Positions 13,721-27,010 of a DNA stretch of 64,000 nt are shown one piece after another. The notes beneath the pieces are model-generated. The model was not told the origin of the DNA. It was given only the letters and a program-made list of their open reading frames with translations, and searched no databases. The DNA comes from Acanthacorydalis orientalis (taxonomy: Eukaryota; Arthropoda; Insecta; Megaloptera; Corydalidae), in contig CM068318.1 in assembly GCA_034766995.1 (NCBI GenBank), positions 818,501-882,500 of the forward strand. The letters run 5' to 3'. Numbering within the stretch: the first letter of the stretch is position 1; each line of letters starts with the position of its first letter. The position numbers and the translations under genes are program-made.

Positions 13721-13828
13721 AATTCACCATTCACTCCACAAAACACTGAATAATTTTCTTATCAAAAATATTAAATTTTCAGTCGCGGATAGCGACGGTC
13801 ATTTTGAGGACCCCAAAGAAACCCACTT
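13721..13828 (+). repeat. Foldback-family repeat, forward arm
   Basis: ATTCACTCCACAAAACACTG is followed by TTTCTTATCAAAAATATTAA and a GC-richer tail with GCGACGGTCATTTTGAGG. The tail aligns with the inner part of other arms (GCGATATCATCATTTTGAGG-like). Confidence 0.45.
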
Positions 13829-14101
13829 TCGGGAGAGAATCGCGAATCTGGAGAAACGTTGGGGTTGGCGCGTTGGAGCTTCGAGGGGATTGTGTTGAAA
13901 AATAATGTAGAGTTTAAAACTGGAGCTGTTGTTTCTAGTATCGAAGGAAATTACTCTTCAAACCGCACTTGTATTGTTGCTTGTATGCATTTCGGTGACG
14001 GTTCAATTATCATTAAAGCACTAACTAAAAAATAAGATTTGTAAAAGAGAAAACATATTTATTACTGTACAGTCATTATTGCTATCTTCAATTTCAACAG
14101 A

Positions 14102-14204
<103 letters not shown>

Positions 14205-17200
14205 TACAGTATGTTTTTGTAAGCTTTTAACATATTCGAAAAGCAAAAACTACGTGTCCAATAAAATACATAAATATTAAGACTGTGTTTTAAAACTCGA
14301 ATAAATACAACTCCGTACACAGGGGCAATAAGAAAACTTTGTTTCAGGAACTATTAATGTATTTTCCACATAAAACAGTAGAGCATAAAAGTTCGTATGT
14401 TATATATCCGATCTTGATTGCTGTACTTCAATAAATACACTGCTGTGTGTTTGGCTGTTAATATTTCAAACGAATTATGGAAAACATGAAATACTGGCGG
14501 AACGTTCTATTTTTCTTTCCGACCGACGACCGTTCGAAACTGTTCCGAACAAAGTAATGTCTCGAATATGAGAATCCACCGACAGTGCCGATTTCACTTA
14601 AACATTACGTAAATTATACGAAAATAAACGCGGTACTTGCCAAATTACTAAAGTTTGACATTCGACGCAAACGAACAGAGAGCCGACAATGACCTTTCAG
14701 TCACTGAATGTGCAGTTTCGCGGTGCTCGCGCCGACGTCGCGGGGTCTCTTTTTCATTTATTTATTTCTTTTCTAGTCTGTTTATCTTAACACGCATTCA
14801 AATAAAAATACATATACATGAATGAGATAAAAATTACGAGAATAATTAATTATAGAAATATGCGTGGCAAGAGTTCAAAAATATAATGTATTTAAATGTA
14901 TGAAATTCGTGGCATGCGTTCAAATATGAATCATCGTTTTTACGGCGACAGTTTGCTCTATAAAATATTTTAAAACCGAGTGCAGGAGAGATTTTCAATC
15001 ACACAGACTTTCTTTCGTATGGGAGTAACACTGCCGGCCTAGTGCTGAACTTAGAAGTGAGGACTCGACTCCTTTTTAAGATAATGAAGAGAAGTCTATT
15101 TTTCGGATTCCAAGTTTTTATTTGGACAGTGAATACAAGAGTACGTTATAACTTAAATCTAGTGTGGATACTGGACTGACTTGCCGCACAGCGTGGCCGG
15201 TTTATACATGGTTTCGGGAGACATTTCAGTTGTAATTCCAGATACACAGTTAAGTCTTAAATTATTAAAAAATTAAAGCAGTGTAAGTTAGACGCATGCT
15301 TTCTATCGAATAAATCTTAATTGTTTGCAAAATAAAAAAGAATTTATTAGTGAAACGAACAAATAACATTAAAATAAACTAAATTATGAATAAATTTAAA
15401 TCGATGAAGTTCAATTGTGCTTGAATATAGACCAATGATCATCAAAGTATATTTTTTTAAAAAAAAAAAAAAACACAAAGTAATTCAACAACATCGTCTG
15501 AACATTCTGTAAAAACCATTTTTTTACATAAAACACGAAAAATTCACCCGTACAGTTTCCAGTCGAACTTTTTTTTTTATTTCTGCGACTTGTTTCGCAC
15601 AACTGCAAAGATCACCGTCCATGGAATACTTTTTAACAGGAAGACAGTTTCTTTTTTTTAACGAAAACGAACATAAACCACGAGAGCTTATTCGAATTCA
15701 TGACACATTGGTCACCAGCCAACGTACTAGACACTTGTCTACTACAGTCCTCCCGACGACATTTATTTTCTTATACAGAAACGAAAAATATATAAAATGT
15801 ATAGTAGGAGAAGTTTATACATTGCACCCATACATTTTAGAAATAACTGTCTTATCATTCGAATGCATGCTTGAAAATGTTTCCTATTTGTTTTTCTCAA
15901 CTGACTGAGTCACTGATTGATACTTGGAAAATTTCAAAATCTGTTATTACTAATCTTTCGTATGGATTGTGAAATTGATCGGTGTACTCGTATGTTTACA
16001 TCTTGTATGCAAACATAGATTTCATAATCCGGAAAGAAGTACAGCGAATACATTGCACATTTTTTTTCAATCTGAAGCGAACGTAGGATTAACTCGACGA
16101 GGTCAATAAACCGAACGGAAAACAACGAGAAGACGGAGCCGTTAATGCAATTTGATAAATTTACATTTAGAAAATTGCGTAAAAAGTTCCTGCACACAGT
16201 ACGTACGCATTTACGGAAGGGAGGCCGATATATACTGACATAGAAAACATGAAAAATTATGTACATAAATTTACTTTATACTGTAAACGTAAACATTTTT
16301 CATAACTTCTTGAATTATGACATTGACCTCGAAGCTAATACAATGTAATGTCATATGCTAAACGATATAAGCGGCCTCGTAAATTAGACCATTCTCACGC
16401 TTCGTCATTGTAAAAATCTTATTATCGTGAGGTTGCTGTTTTTTTTATATTTATTTTATTTAACAACTTATTGTTTTATTCTCATACAATTTTATTATCC
16501 TACAGAGCTGCGTGCCAGTTGAATTATAAAATGTTAATTGTTTATGTAAAAGTGTACATCTATTATTTATATTATTCAGAATATATTCGTTATACGTATA
16601 AATAATAATATGAATTAATTACATATCAAATAATATTAATAATTAATCATTGTTAATCTAAATCATCGATTCTTGATCAAAATTTGAACAGACATTTTTA
16701 TTTATTTAATTTCTTACATACCACATACGGTTTTAGATATATTTTTTAGTCGAGTCAAATCATGTTATTTATGATTTATTCAGTGATATTGAAAAATTAG
16801 AAGAAGTACGATTAGTTCATTATTTAATAACAGCACTATATTGAAATTGATCGAATATATACTATTATCGAATATAAACTATTAAATTAAAAAAAAATCT
16901 TAAAGTTTTTTTCACAGTTTATTCAAACAGAGGTATTTTGAAAATAAAACAATACCTTAATTCATTTGACTAACCTTCATTGATTAATCAAATATTTGAA
17001 ACATTTTCTAGTTATAATACAATCCTGCAATTGTGGCTAGATTTATTTTTAAACATTTTTTTCCGATTCAAATATCGAATAATCGATCTATGACTTTGAT
17101 TACTCAGTAATTGGTGATAAAATTAATCGATATCTGTTGAGACCCCAATCAAGTTTTCTGTTTGAAATAAAGAGTCTTTCTTGTTATTCCTATGGAAAGA

Positions 17201-17505
17201 CGACCATCAAAGTAATTAATTATAGCTACTAGACAATTACTACAGAACTGAAATAGTTCGTAGCAGGATATTAGAAAAATGATTTATTTTCTACAAAGAT
17301 TACTAGGATTAAATACTAGCAAAAATATTTAAGTTAATTGAAAGTATGTTATAGTTTCTTTGCATAACAAGGCGAAAAGAACAAAAAAAAAACACTTTTT
17401 TAGGAAAATAGTAAAAAATGATAATGTATTTTTGACAGATAGACTGAAAATGTGCATGATGAAGAAGAGATGCAAAAAATTTAGAAAAAAAATCAATAAC
17501 GAACA

Positions 17506-17680
17506 GTTCCGACACTATAAATTCACTTCCACAAATGAATTATTTTTTTTACTGCACAAACCCCACAGGTCAAACACCATCAATAAATCAGTATCGATCA
17601 TTTTTGAATGTCGGTTATGCGCATTTTTATTTCGATGGGATTATCTTCAGAGCACCAAGATGGAGAAAAATCTATAAGAT
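17506..17680 (+). repeat. Foldback-family repeat, long forward arm
   Basis: One of the longest arms. In order it has TTCCGACACTATAAATTCAC, CACAAATGAATTA, CTGCACAAACCCC, CATCAATAAATCAGTATCG, TTATTTCGATGGGATTATCT, and a GGAGAAAAATCTATAA inner end. Confidence 0.6.
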
Positions 17681-17854
17681 ATGGAAAATGCAATGCAGTA
17701 GTCACACATCTATGTGGATATCTAGTTTCGAATCTAGACACTTTTTCTGAAAATAATTCCTTTTATTTTCCTGCCAGACGAATAATGTCTATTGGTCTAT
17801 TTTCATATCTTGACGAAAACATTGAAATATACTTGAATACAGAGTGTGTTAAAA

Positions 17855-17857
<3 letters not shown>

Positions 17858-17907
<50 letters not shown>
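17858..17907. repeat. (TA)n
   Basis: Pure 50 bp array. Confidence 0.93.
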
Positions 17908-17912
<5 letters not shown>

Positions 17913-20900
17913 GTGCATGTAGGCCGATAATCTCCTACTCGACACAACACCATCGCGTTGAAGAAATTGATTTCTCATTTATATTTCAGTTCTGTGTATA
18001 GAAAATATTCTCTGAGCGCGGCGGGTGATTGTATGTCAAAGAATGAGTGTATTCCGTTTCGGGACTTACGCGTGTTCACTTTGAATTTCGTATACGATCA
18101 GATTAATATCGTACAAGGTAGTTATGATTTGAAATTCATGCTGCGAAGGCAGTTCCGTACGTACAGATATTGGGGTCTGAATATAAACTGGATTAAGGTA
18201 GAGTATCTTGCGATTAACACAAATTACGCACACGGCGTAACTATAGATTAAGATACAATATTGAGAGCGTACTGGAACACGAACAGAGTCTCTGGATGTT
18301 GTATTAAACGTGGATGATGTCGAGCATAGAGTACAGGATTGCGAAAAATGATCAGTGTTTGGAGTTTGTTGAAGGCGTACTCGAGGCATAGAATGCGTCT
18401 AGTAAGATGAATAAGAGAGAGAGAGGGAGAGAAGATTTCATCGCCAAACAAATTATTTATTTTAAGATTCGGCGGTTATTCGTTTGAGGAATAAAATAAG
18501 TAAATCATTTTTCATTTTATTATATCGTTTGTTAATAAAAAAATTGCAATATTTTCTGTTTTCAATTAAGATCAAAAAATACATATAAAAAATATTCTCA
18601 TTCATTATTGACTGTTTCTTTGTATTTTCGAGTCCTTTAGATCACTGATTATTGAACAGCAAAATCAATTATCAAATATTTTAATGAGGAAATCAATCAA
18701 GCTACAGCGGTTGAACTATATTGTGAGTGGAATATATTTTTAGTGATTTGATTAATTAACAAAGATTAGTCAAACGAATTAATCGATTTTTTTATTTTTT
18801 CAATATTATATATCCTGTTAGAATAAATTGTGAAAATACTTGAGGAGTTTAATGAAAATCACGTTCGATTTAACCGTTTTTATATACGTGTTCGATCAGT
18901 TTCAATATCGTACGGTTATCAAAAAAAAAATCACGAGTCATTCATTTATCAGACCAGTATTGTAGATAAAACGAACGTGTGCACGAATCCCGTAAAACTG
19001 TATAGGACCAAAAGTCACAATATGCAATTAAAATTAAACAAACAACAATTATACAACATGAATATGTAAAAACAGCACAATGAAAGTAAACACTGTACAA
19101 AATGTGTTATATCACTTTTATACTTCTAGTAAACAACAGAATGTACGCTTCATTAAATCATAAAGTGTAGCAACGAACAGTTAATTGCGGCCGAAGAGAA
19201 AGTCGAGCCGCTCTCTTACCTGTGGATATAAAATAGATGTGTTATGTTTATTCGATCTTAGACAGCACGTTCGCGGGTGTCGTGCGCCACCCTGACTAAC
19301 GTACGCGGGTCCATTACGTATCGAAACGTAATCGTGAATAAATTGTAGTGCTCGAATAATTAAACAATGTTCCGCGGAGTTTATGTTTATGAAATATGCG
19401 TGGAATTCGTTAGCGCGCAGATGTTTATTATTGGCTCGATGTCGGTGTTGATCGCTGAATTAATCTGTTACTGTAGTGTAAACAGATTTTATTCATTGTT
19501 TCTTTTTATTCAGTTCTGATTATGTTTACCATGTATCGCGCATAAAGAGCACAATTTTTTTTTGAAAAAAAACAACCGTGAAATCAAATAAAAACAATTA
19601 CTTGTTTTTCGGATCGTTAACAAAACGTTACTGAAAAAAATATCAAGTCATGGTGTTTGTAGTCTATTATTTTACAAACCTATTAAAATCAATACACCTT
19701 CCGATTATCAATATAAATTAAATCTCGATTATTCTATAATCATTCAAATCTTACCAATTATAAAGTTTGCACACGAGAAGATATTTTACATACTTTCTAA
19801 TGATATGAAATTATTTTTGAATTAATTCACTGTCCTATCGATCGTCGTCCTTTTGGATGTGTCAACAGTATGTTCCCTACTATTATTTGTATTTTATGGA
19901 GAGTTGTTTATAATTTTATGACCTTGTCTAATTTTATCATAATACCTTAACACCCAACTCGAAGATATTCTACAATTACGAACTTTATCTCAGTAAATAT
20001 AAATAAAGATGATATAAATCGATTTGAGAATGAACCTCCTCCTTGTGGAAAGTCGGAACAACATATATAAGCATAAAACTTGTACTAACAGACGACTTAT
20101 TCATCAGAGAGCAGGATTTCGACAAGACAATTGGTTTTTTTTTTAAAGATTTTTTTCCTAGATTATCACGTGCGGACACGTCATGTAATCAGAAAATCAA
20201 GTTTAACATCAAATCAATACATGAACTGATCATGACGGTTTCGAACCTCTCGGCACATTCACAAACATCCACAGCTACCGATGTTCAAATCGCAATATAA
20301 AAAGTATCAAATATTTAAAAGAAAATCTTAAACATTTATCCGGAGAGAGTAGTGGTGCGAAAACTAATAGTAAAGAACAAACGAACGCTCAGCTGATACG
20401 AGAGGAAAAAGAGAAGGACCTTAAAAGGATCACAGGTATAAAAAATACCAATTAGAATTGTGTTTAACATTGTAGATTGATTCTAAGTAAAAAAATTCAG
20501 AGACAAAAGCTCGAACGAACTCAAAAATCGACTTAATGTAATTAATTAATACACACTCAATTAAAAACAACATCCTACTGGCTACAAACCTGACCGACAG
20601 TCTCGAATCAATCTACGCAATATTTACATTATTATTATTATTATTTACAAAGAGATGCCGAAAATGAAAGAATACACGTTGGATTTTCCGTGCCTGTCGC
20701 TGAGAGTAAACACCGAAACAAATTCTAACTCCGCACAAAAATATACAGTCTTATTAAATTACTTCCGGAGACTTTAATAGATATTAATTAAAACGATGTT
20801 AATATAAACATGGATCGGAAACTTAACGGAACAGTATCAAACTTTTTAATGTATTTTTCGTCCGTTTCAACATCGACTTTCTTTATTTACCTTTTCAATT

Positions 20901-21179
20901 TTTGGTTTCGCGTTAATTCGTTTTGGATATACAGTGTGCGGTGAAAATATAACATGTCGGTTTCATTGTACATCGGAATACGATGATAAAACAGGAATAG
21001 GTGGGAATTTTACGGTCATATCGTCGTACTTGATTCTATGTGAAGTGTAATTACAGGTGGTTTTTTATCGCCAAAAAAAATAATTGGAAAAATAATTAAT
21101 TTCGGGTGTCGACAGAGAGACAGTAGATTTCGACATTTTCGACATTAAAGTATCAAACGGGGAAGAATCATATCAAAAA
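17908..21179. other. No gene recognised
   Basis: Islets at 18000-18420 and 19180-19440 have more balanced composition. A strong donor-like CACAG/GTAAGAG on the minus strand (intron start near 19217) has no recognisable exon before it. Confidence 0.45.
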
Positions 21180-21720
21180 AATATATTTATATGGTAATTT
21201 TATAATAAGATGTGACTAGCAAATAAATTCAATTATCCGGCAATTATTTTAAATCTTCATCGGTAAGAGCTAAGTGTTAAAGACGTTATTAAAAATAAGA
21301 CTGGAAAGATTGTTACTAATTTCAATATAAACTTTAAAAATTATAGCAAATAATCCGTGGAAAAAAAAACAGTGTACAGAAATTTTATAATAGGATGAGA
21401 CATAGAAATTACTTTTTTGAATCTGATGCTACTTGAAATCTTCAGCAAAAGTTAAATATCGCAAACATGAAAAATGTTCGCAAGAATAAAAAAGATTGTA
21501 ATAAATTTCAATGCGGATTCTAAAATTTATAACAGAAGACTTCTGAGGACATTAGATAGAAATTTTGTTAAAAAATGAGACTAACAAATAATTTCTTTTG
21601 AAATTATTATTTAAACTCTTTGCTGGTAACAGTTGGAATTGTAGTCACTACGCAAAATGTTCCTAGGGGTAAAAAGATTGTAATGAATTTTAAACATGTC
21701 CTGAAAATTATAGTATTTTT
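21180..21720. repeat. Diverged tandem repeat, three units of about 183 bp
   Basis: Three units share, in order, AATTTTATAATA(A/G)GATG, GAC, AAATAA-like, AAATCTTC, AGTTAAAT-like, ATGTTCGCAAG-like, AAAAGATTGTAAT.AATTTCAA and AAAATTATAGCA. The GATTGT anchor occurs at 21308, 21494 and 21676, giving steps of 186 and 182 bases. Divergence is high, with many small indels. No further unit is evident on either side. Confidence 0.65.
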
Positions 21721-22036
21721 TTAAAAAAAAATAAATAGAAAGGTTTACTCCTTTTAATTTGCAAAATAAATGAGGAACTGAAAAAAGTGTTTGCTAAATT
21801 TCTAATTATGTTTAGAATCTGTGGTAATCTAGAACATGTATTCTCTTGCTGAACTTAAACAAATCAACAAAAGCTATCTGAAAATTGATCAAAATTAACA
21901 ATTATTTATCCCAAATTATTAGTTGAATGGTTTATATCTAGCTGGATTGATATGAAGCCACATTCTTATACCTGAAGCACTACATTCCAGCAACTTTCTA
22001 CAATTTTAACATAAATGAAAGCTCTTAATTCAGGTC

Positions 22037-22133
22037 CTGGTGCTGTGACTTAATTCAGTTTTACAAATGATTTTTTTCATCCAAAAGACAATCTTCTGAT
22101 CAAATATTCATCATTAAAATAATCAAAAATTAC
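22037..22133 (+). repeat. Foldback-family repeat, decayed forward arm
   Basis: GGTGCTGTGACTTAATTCAG, TTTTACAAATGA and TTCTGATCAAATATTCATC are in the expected order. Confidence 0.45.
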
Positions 22134-22785
22134 TAGATTTTTTCGGAGATTTATAAAGAAAAAAGTTTGTAATTTGTCGAGCGAAAAACATTCATTCGTG
22201 AAAATATATTAAAGTTTCAAAGAAAGATTTTGATCCTCATTATTAAAGTATGAGTTATAGTCTTCATATTGAACAGTAACAAATTAACTACATTCTCTAG
22301 AAAGAAGCATACTTGTTTATTTTTTTATTTTTGTTCGATTTAACAGAACTAATACCAGTACGACAAAAATATCTGTCACTAATGAACAAAAAGAAAATAA
22401 TCATTTTGCATAGTGACACCGTCTGACCACATTTAGCTACAACGACTCCATCACAATTCAAAAAAATAGAACATTTATTGCACGATTATCGAACATTTAT
22501 GTTAATACAAATAAACGTTTCTCTGTTCTTTAAAACACCTGTCCGTTTATTTTATTAAAATTATCTGAACATCTGAGTAATATGTTTGAGCAGATTGATT
22601 TATTACACAAACAATATCTCCTGAATGAAATAAAATATATTAAATATGTTTCAATATATTATTTTTATTACAGCAAATGACGATAATTAAATTACATTTA
22701 AATAAATATTAAACTTATTAATAATCAGGCATGGTTTGTATGGGATATAAAAGATAATTTATGTTGAAATACAATAATAAATAAT

Positions 22786-22789
<4 letters not shown>

Positions 22790-22842
<53 letters not shown>
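22790..22842. repeat. (TA)n-(TG)n compound
   Basis: TA to about 22826, then eight TG units. Confidence 0.9.
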
Positions 22843-22843
<1 letters not shown>

Positions 22844-23169
22844 TTTATGTAAACATTTATTTCTTTTCGTTCCACTTGTTTAATTACAACGAGTAAGAAA
22901 AATGCATTCTCTTTCGTTGCTCCTCTTTTACTTATTACAAAAGGTCATTATATACAAAAGATAATTACTCTATTGAGAAAGCTATTATATTATTTTAATA
23001 AAGAGTATCACAATGAAATGTTTGAGATGAATTGTTCGAAACATTATGTGTAATTGATTATAAGTAATTAACCGTTTCGAGATATTTATTTATTTATTTC
23101 TACACAATTCTATTTGTGTGTATTGTCCGTGTGGCTTGACGAATGTTGTTTCAGTGTGTGGGAATTTAT

Positions 23170-23178
23170 GTATATATG

Positions 23179-23217
<39 letters not shown>
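23170..23217. repeat. (TA)n
   Basis: 48 bp with a GT break near its start. Confidence 0.9.
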
Positions 23218-23219
<2 letters not shown>

Positions 23220-23488
23220 CAAATCGATTGGAATTCTGTTCAATTCGTTTATAATAAATAACGTGTCCCATGCAATAAAAACAGAATTTCTGGATTTGTT
23301 CGATTCTTTATTGATGGTTTTAGTATGGGTGTATAACTAAGGCCATTAGCATCTAAATATACAACAATTGCAATATCCTTGACAGTACACCAGGCTTAAA
23401 TTATCTCTCATCTAAAACTAACTAATAATATCTCAAATGACAAAATATAACAGACGCTGAACTTTTTCTACAGCTGAACACTCTGAAC

Positions 23489-23635
23489 ATAATTGGATCG
23501 CCATCTCAATGCGGATAAATGATCAAAAATGATTTATTGAACATTTTTTTTTAGCAGAAAAGTAATATGTGATTAAAAAGAATGCTTTATGTGATCAAAA
23601 AGAATTTGTGAAAGGAATTGAATTGATAAATTATT
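23489..23635 (-). repeat. Foldback-family repeat, reverse arm
   Basis: GGATCGCCATCTCAATGCGG leads into GATTTATTGAACATTTTTTT and then degenerate GTGATCAAAAAGAATTTGTG. Confidence 0.5.
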
Positions 23636-24048
23636 AGACATTGATCTGTCCGAACGAGTAAGTAGAATAAAGTAGGTGTTGATCGATCGTTTATACTAAG
23701 ATTTAACACTCATTTGTAATGAAAGAAGCAAGAAGTTACAGTAACTGAATTAATTTATCCTAAACAGATGTATTATTATCAAAAATTAAAAATATGTCTG
23801 CTTAGGATAAAACAATTTAGTAATAGGAGCTTCTTTCGGAATAAAGTTATCTTCCTATTTATATTAATGGTTTAGTCCTTTTAAAGAATTAATGGTTGTA
23901 GGGTGAGAGATTGAAATACATTTCAGAAAATGTATGTTTAAAGAATTTAGAAAAACGATTCACAATTATCAAAGGCTGAAGAGGATAATGTTTCAGAAAG
24001 GGATATTTCATTATGCTTAATTATAAACGGTTACTACCAACACAGTAC

Positions 24049-24125
24049 TAGTCCTGTGATTAAATCTACATTCACAGATTAATTCTTTTTTTCACCCCAC
24101 AAACTAATTTTTGATATGATTTAGT
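24049..24125 (+). repeat. Foldback-family repeat, outer part of forward arm
   Basis: CTAGTCCTGTGATTAAATCT, then ATTCACAGATTAATTC and TTTTTCACCCCACAAACTAA. The core after this point is lost. Confidence 0.5.
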
Positions 24126-24546
24126 GTTCTAATCTTGATATTTTTACATTATCGTTATATGTTGTCTAGGTTTATTTTAATGCGTTTTCAAAAAAAAATT
24201 TCAGTACTATTATCAGCTCACAGTTCTTTAAATGTGTTTCTGTATTTAAGTGTTTTAGCTTTTTTATTCTATTTATAAGTTCTTTTCAATCAAAATTAGG
24301 TTTTTATCAGTACAGATTATTTCACGTGTGTATTTTAACTATCTATGAGAGAATTAATCTTTTAAATTACTTGATTACAGAGATGGGCACTCAGGTATTT
24401 CGTTTTTGAATTAAGAGAAGATCCGAACGTGACTTTGCAAACTGGATGTACTTTCATTCTGTATTTGTGTTCAGGTGCTAATGATCTTAGTTATCGACAC
24501 ACCTTTAAGCCACAAATAACTTGCTAATGAATTCATAAATATAAGA

Positions 24547-24747
24547 TTTTTTGATCAAAATGTTCAATAAATCATTATTGATTGTTGCTCAATCGAATTT
24601 GGATAGCGAGCCTTAAAGTATCAAGGTACAGAAAAATCTGATTGAAGATCTCAAGATTAGAGGTCGCCGATCAGATTTTAGAGGATGATGGAATCGCCAT
24701 CGAAATTCGAATAAGTGACTGTCGAATTAATTGTTTATTAAATTTTG
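24547..24747. repeat. Foldback-family repeat with both arms (palindromic)
   Basis: Forward arm TGATCAAAATGTTCAATAAA and ATCATTATTGATTGTTGC. The centre is flanked by GAAAAATCTGAT and its inverse ATCAGATTTT about 30 bases later. The second arm runs back through GATGGAATCGCCATCGAAAT to TTAATTGTTTATTAAATTTT. Confidence 0.65.
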
Positions 24748-25391
24748 AAAACGTTTCGGTGTAACTAAATGTTGTGCCTGACTGCTTTTCTTTTAATTTG
24801 ACAGAAAATCGAACCGAAATCGAAAAGAAATCTAAAAACAAAACTGTTAAATATCGAACTGTCCCTGCACAACGTACCGATCAATATAACTGAAACACAC
24901 AGGACAATCACATGAAAATATATCATCAGACGTTCGAGCACGACACAGCAACAACAACGACAACAACTCGCAGAACAATGACGTGCATTAACTACCAAAG
25001 TCTATTCAGTGAGCAAATCATAATTCCACTGTACTAACATTTTCGTTGGGTGGAAAACGTATTTCGGTAGCAGAGAGCAACGGCAATAAATTATTTATAA
25101 TAACCCACCGTCTTATTCATGAATACGAGCAGAAGCGACTTCAAGTCAAAACAGTTCTCGGGTTTCGGATCATGTGTGATTGAAACAGGTAAGAGCCGTG
25201 CGGCGTGCGTCAATGCGAAACGGTCGGGAGTCGAGACGTTCAAACGGAAATGCTTCAAGTGCGAAACTTGCTGCTCGACGGCCGTGTGACGTCTGCCTTG
25301 TGTATTCGAAGATTATTGTATTGTTCGTGAATTTCGATGACGTTTTCGTGAGTATTTTGTTCGGTTCGAATGGGGATGATTACTTCCTACT

Positions 25392-25398
<7 letters not shown>

Positions 25399-25447
<49 letters not shown>
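25399..25447. repeat. (TA)n
   Basis: 49 bp array about 210 bp after a candidate plus-strand donor at 25189. Confidence 0.93.
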
Positions 25448-25448
<1 letters not shown>

Positions 25449-26739
25449 CCGTTTGAAATGAATATAAATCATGGATTTCGAAAAACTCGTCGGTCGATAT
25501 ACATAAAAAAAGAGAACAAGTGGAATTTGCATAGGATGAAAATAATAAAAGATACGATGGTATAAATTAATAAATAAATAGAAAAAATTAAAAAAGAAAA
25601 CGTTGAAATGCGGAACGAATTAGAAAAATTCAAAACAATCTTCTATGGCGTCGAAGAAAAAGAAAACGAATCGTCGAATGACACCGAACAAGGAGTATAT
25701 AAAATGTTAAGAGAAAAATAAAACATTTTTTGATCAGAAAACATTATGAGGCATGAGTGAGAAGTTCTTTTGTGAATTCTGGAGTGAATTTTTTTTTTTT
25801 TTTGAGACAGTGCTTGAAGTGAATTCTTTTTGTTTCGGTTCTAAGAATATTTATAAACACGGCGTTACGCTAAACCAGAAAATGACATGCGAGGAAATTT
25901 GAAATAGTTCTAGGAAAAGAAATACACGCCTCTCGCTTAAAATAAAACACTCGATCGATTTACTTTTTGAGGGAACGCTCAAAAGCTTAGCAATGAACTG
26001 TTAACGCTCAACCAGTCTCACAAATTTAATTGCAATTAAAACGAACGTATTCCGTGTAAATGAGATTTCGAGTAAACCAGATTTAATATTGTACCAAAAT
26101 CAAAAGATCGCATTACGCATTTAAATCAAATTTTCACATAAATACGATAACAGCTCTTCCAAGAAATTATATTTATTGTGTTTTATTTGATACGGAAGTT
26201 ACTTCGAGCGTCGTTTCAAACGTACATTGTTTACATTTTAATTGGAATCTTTTTAATAACAGGATAAAAGTATATTAAATTGAGGTCGGCGAAAGTTATT
26301 CGTGTAGATAAAATATTATCTTATTGAGAATAAGAGAACGAATAATTAAGGGCTCTACACTGCTCCAGACCTAATTATCATTGATTGTGTGTGTATTGTC
26401 TTCGCACACACGCATATATATAAATATGTATGTATATATGTATTTACGAGACCCACATACATGTTTCGTGTGTTTATGTAGAGTTTGTAATTGAATATCC
26501 TTGTATAAATTAACATAGTCAATTTCCAGTTCGAACAAGTGTATTACAAACATCGTTATCGTCGTTCGAGATTTTATCGCACACACCCGATAAACATTAT
26601 ATATATATACACATAATATAAATTGCAAATCTCTCAAAGTTGTTCAACTTTCGTGCGATCCCGCGCCGCTAATAAATATTTACACGAAACTAACGAAAAT
26701 AATTCCATCGATAAGATTGATGAGACAAGATCGTTTTAC

Positions 26740-26922
26740 CTGTCCAAGATTGATGAATCCGTGTTCGGCGGCAACTTTGTCCGCAACTCCGTGTCCGCCG
26801 GTAATGTGAACAGCCCACTGTGGAGTGTAATGCGCTCTCACAACGCCCGCAAGGAACAACAGCATCACTTGACAACAGCTGACCGCACTGAACGCGCACC
26901 AAACGCTTTTACAACACCGCAT
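26740..26922 (-). CDS. First coding exon of a furin-like proprotein convertase (signal peptide and start of prodomain)
   Basis: This exon codes for 61 residues. Residues 1-30 form a signal peptide: a Cys-rich start, then the hydrophobic stretch MLLFLAGVVRA. Next comes HYTPQWAVHITGG, then VADKVAAEHGFINLGQ. This matches the start of the furin/PC prodomain, whose usual pattern is (F/Y)TN.WAV.I.GG...A...A..HGF.NLGQ followed by IF. The prodomain acts as a folding chaperone and inhibitor; the enzyme works in the secretory pathway, cleaving precursors after paired basic residues. The last codon CAG abuts GTAAAA, a phase-0 donor exactly where homology would continue with IF. A stop (26998-27000) lies in frame upstream with no intervening ATG, so the Met at 26922 is the natural start; Met20 is an alternative. 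The catalytic domain lies further left and was not found. I cannot tell the Fur1 type from the Fur2 type on this fragment. Confidence 0.85.
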
Positions 26923-27010
26923 CGCAACTTTGACGTTAAAGATGACACTTTAATTAGAGCTGTTGCACACAACCAGTCGCTGTTTCACACTAATCAATCA
27001 ACCGATCACA
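26923..27010 (-). other. 5' UTR part of the furin-like exon, with splice acceptor
   Basis: Read on the minus strand, a T-rich tract ends in CCTGTGTGCAG directly before position 27010, a strong acceptor. This gives a 271 bp exon, 88 bp of it untranslated. The UTR has an in-frame TGA and no upstream in-frame ATG. It implies at least one non-coding exon and the promoter at higher coordinates. Neither was identified. Confidence 0.6.

Noticed and set aside
13484..13920. Two-exon small protein starting MFSYERFNIENGSENDLDIE
   Set aside because: The proposed acceptor and second exon overlap a foldback-repeat arm at 13721-13828, so the splice signal is probably repeat sequence. Two frames are open in the second part and neither is recognised.
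17958..18251. 97-residue plus-strand frame
   Set aside because: Fairly balanced composition, but no motif, no homology that I recognise, and an overlapping open frame on the other strand.
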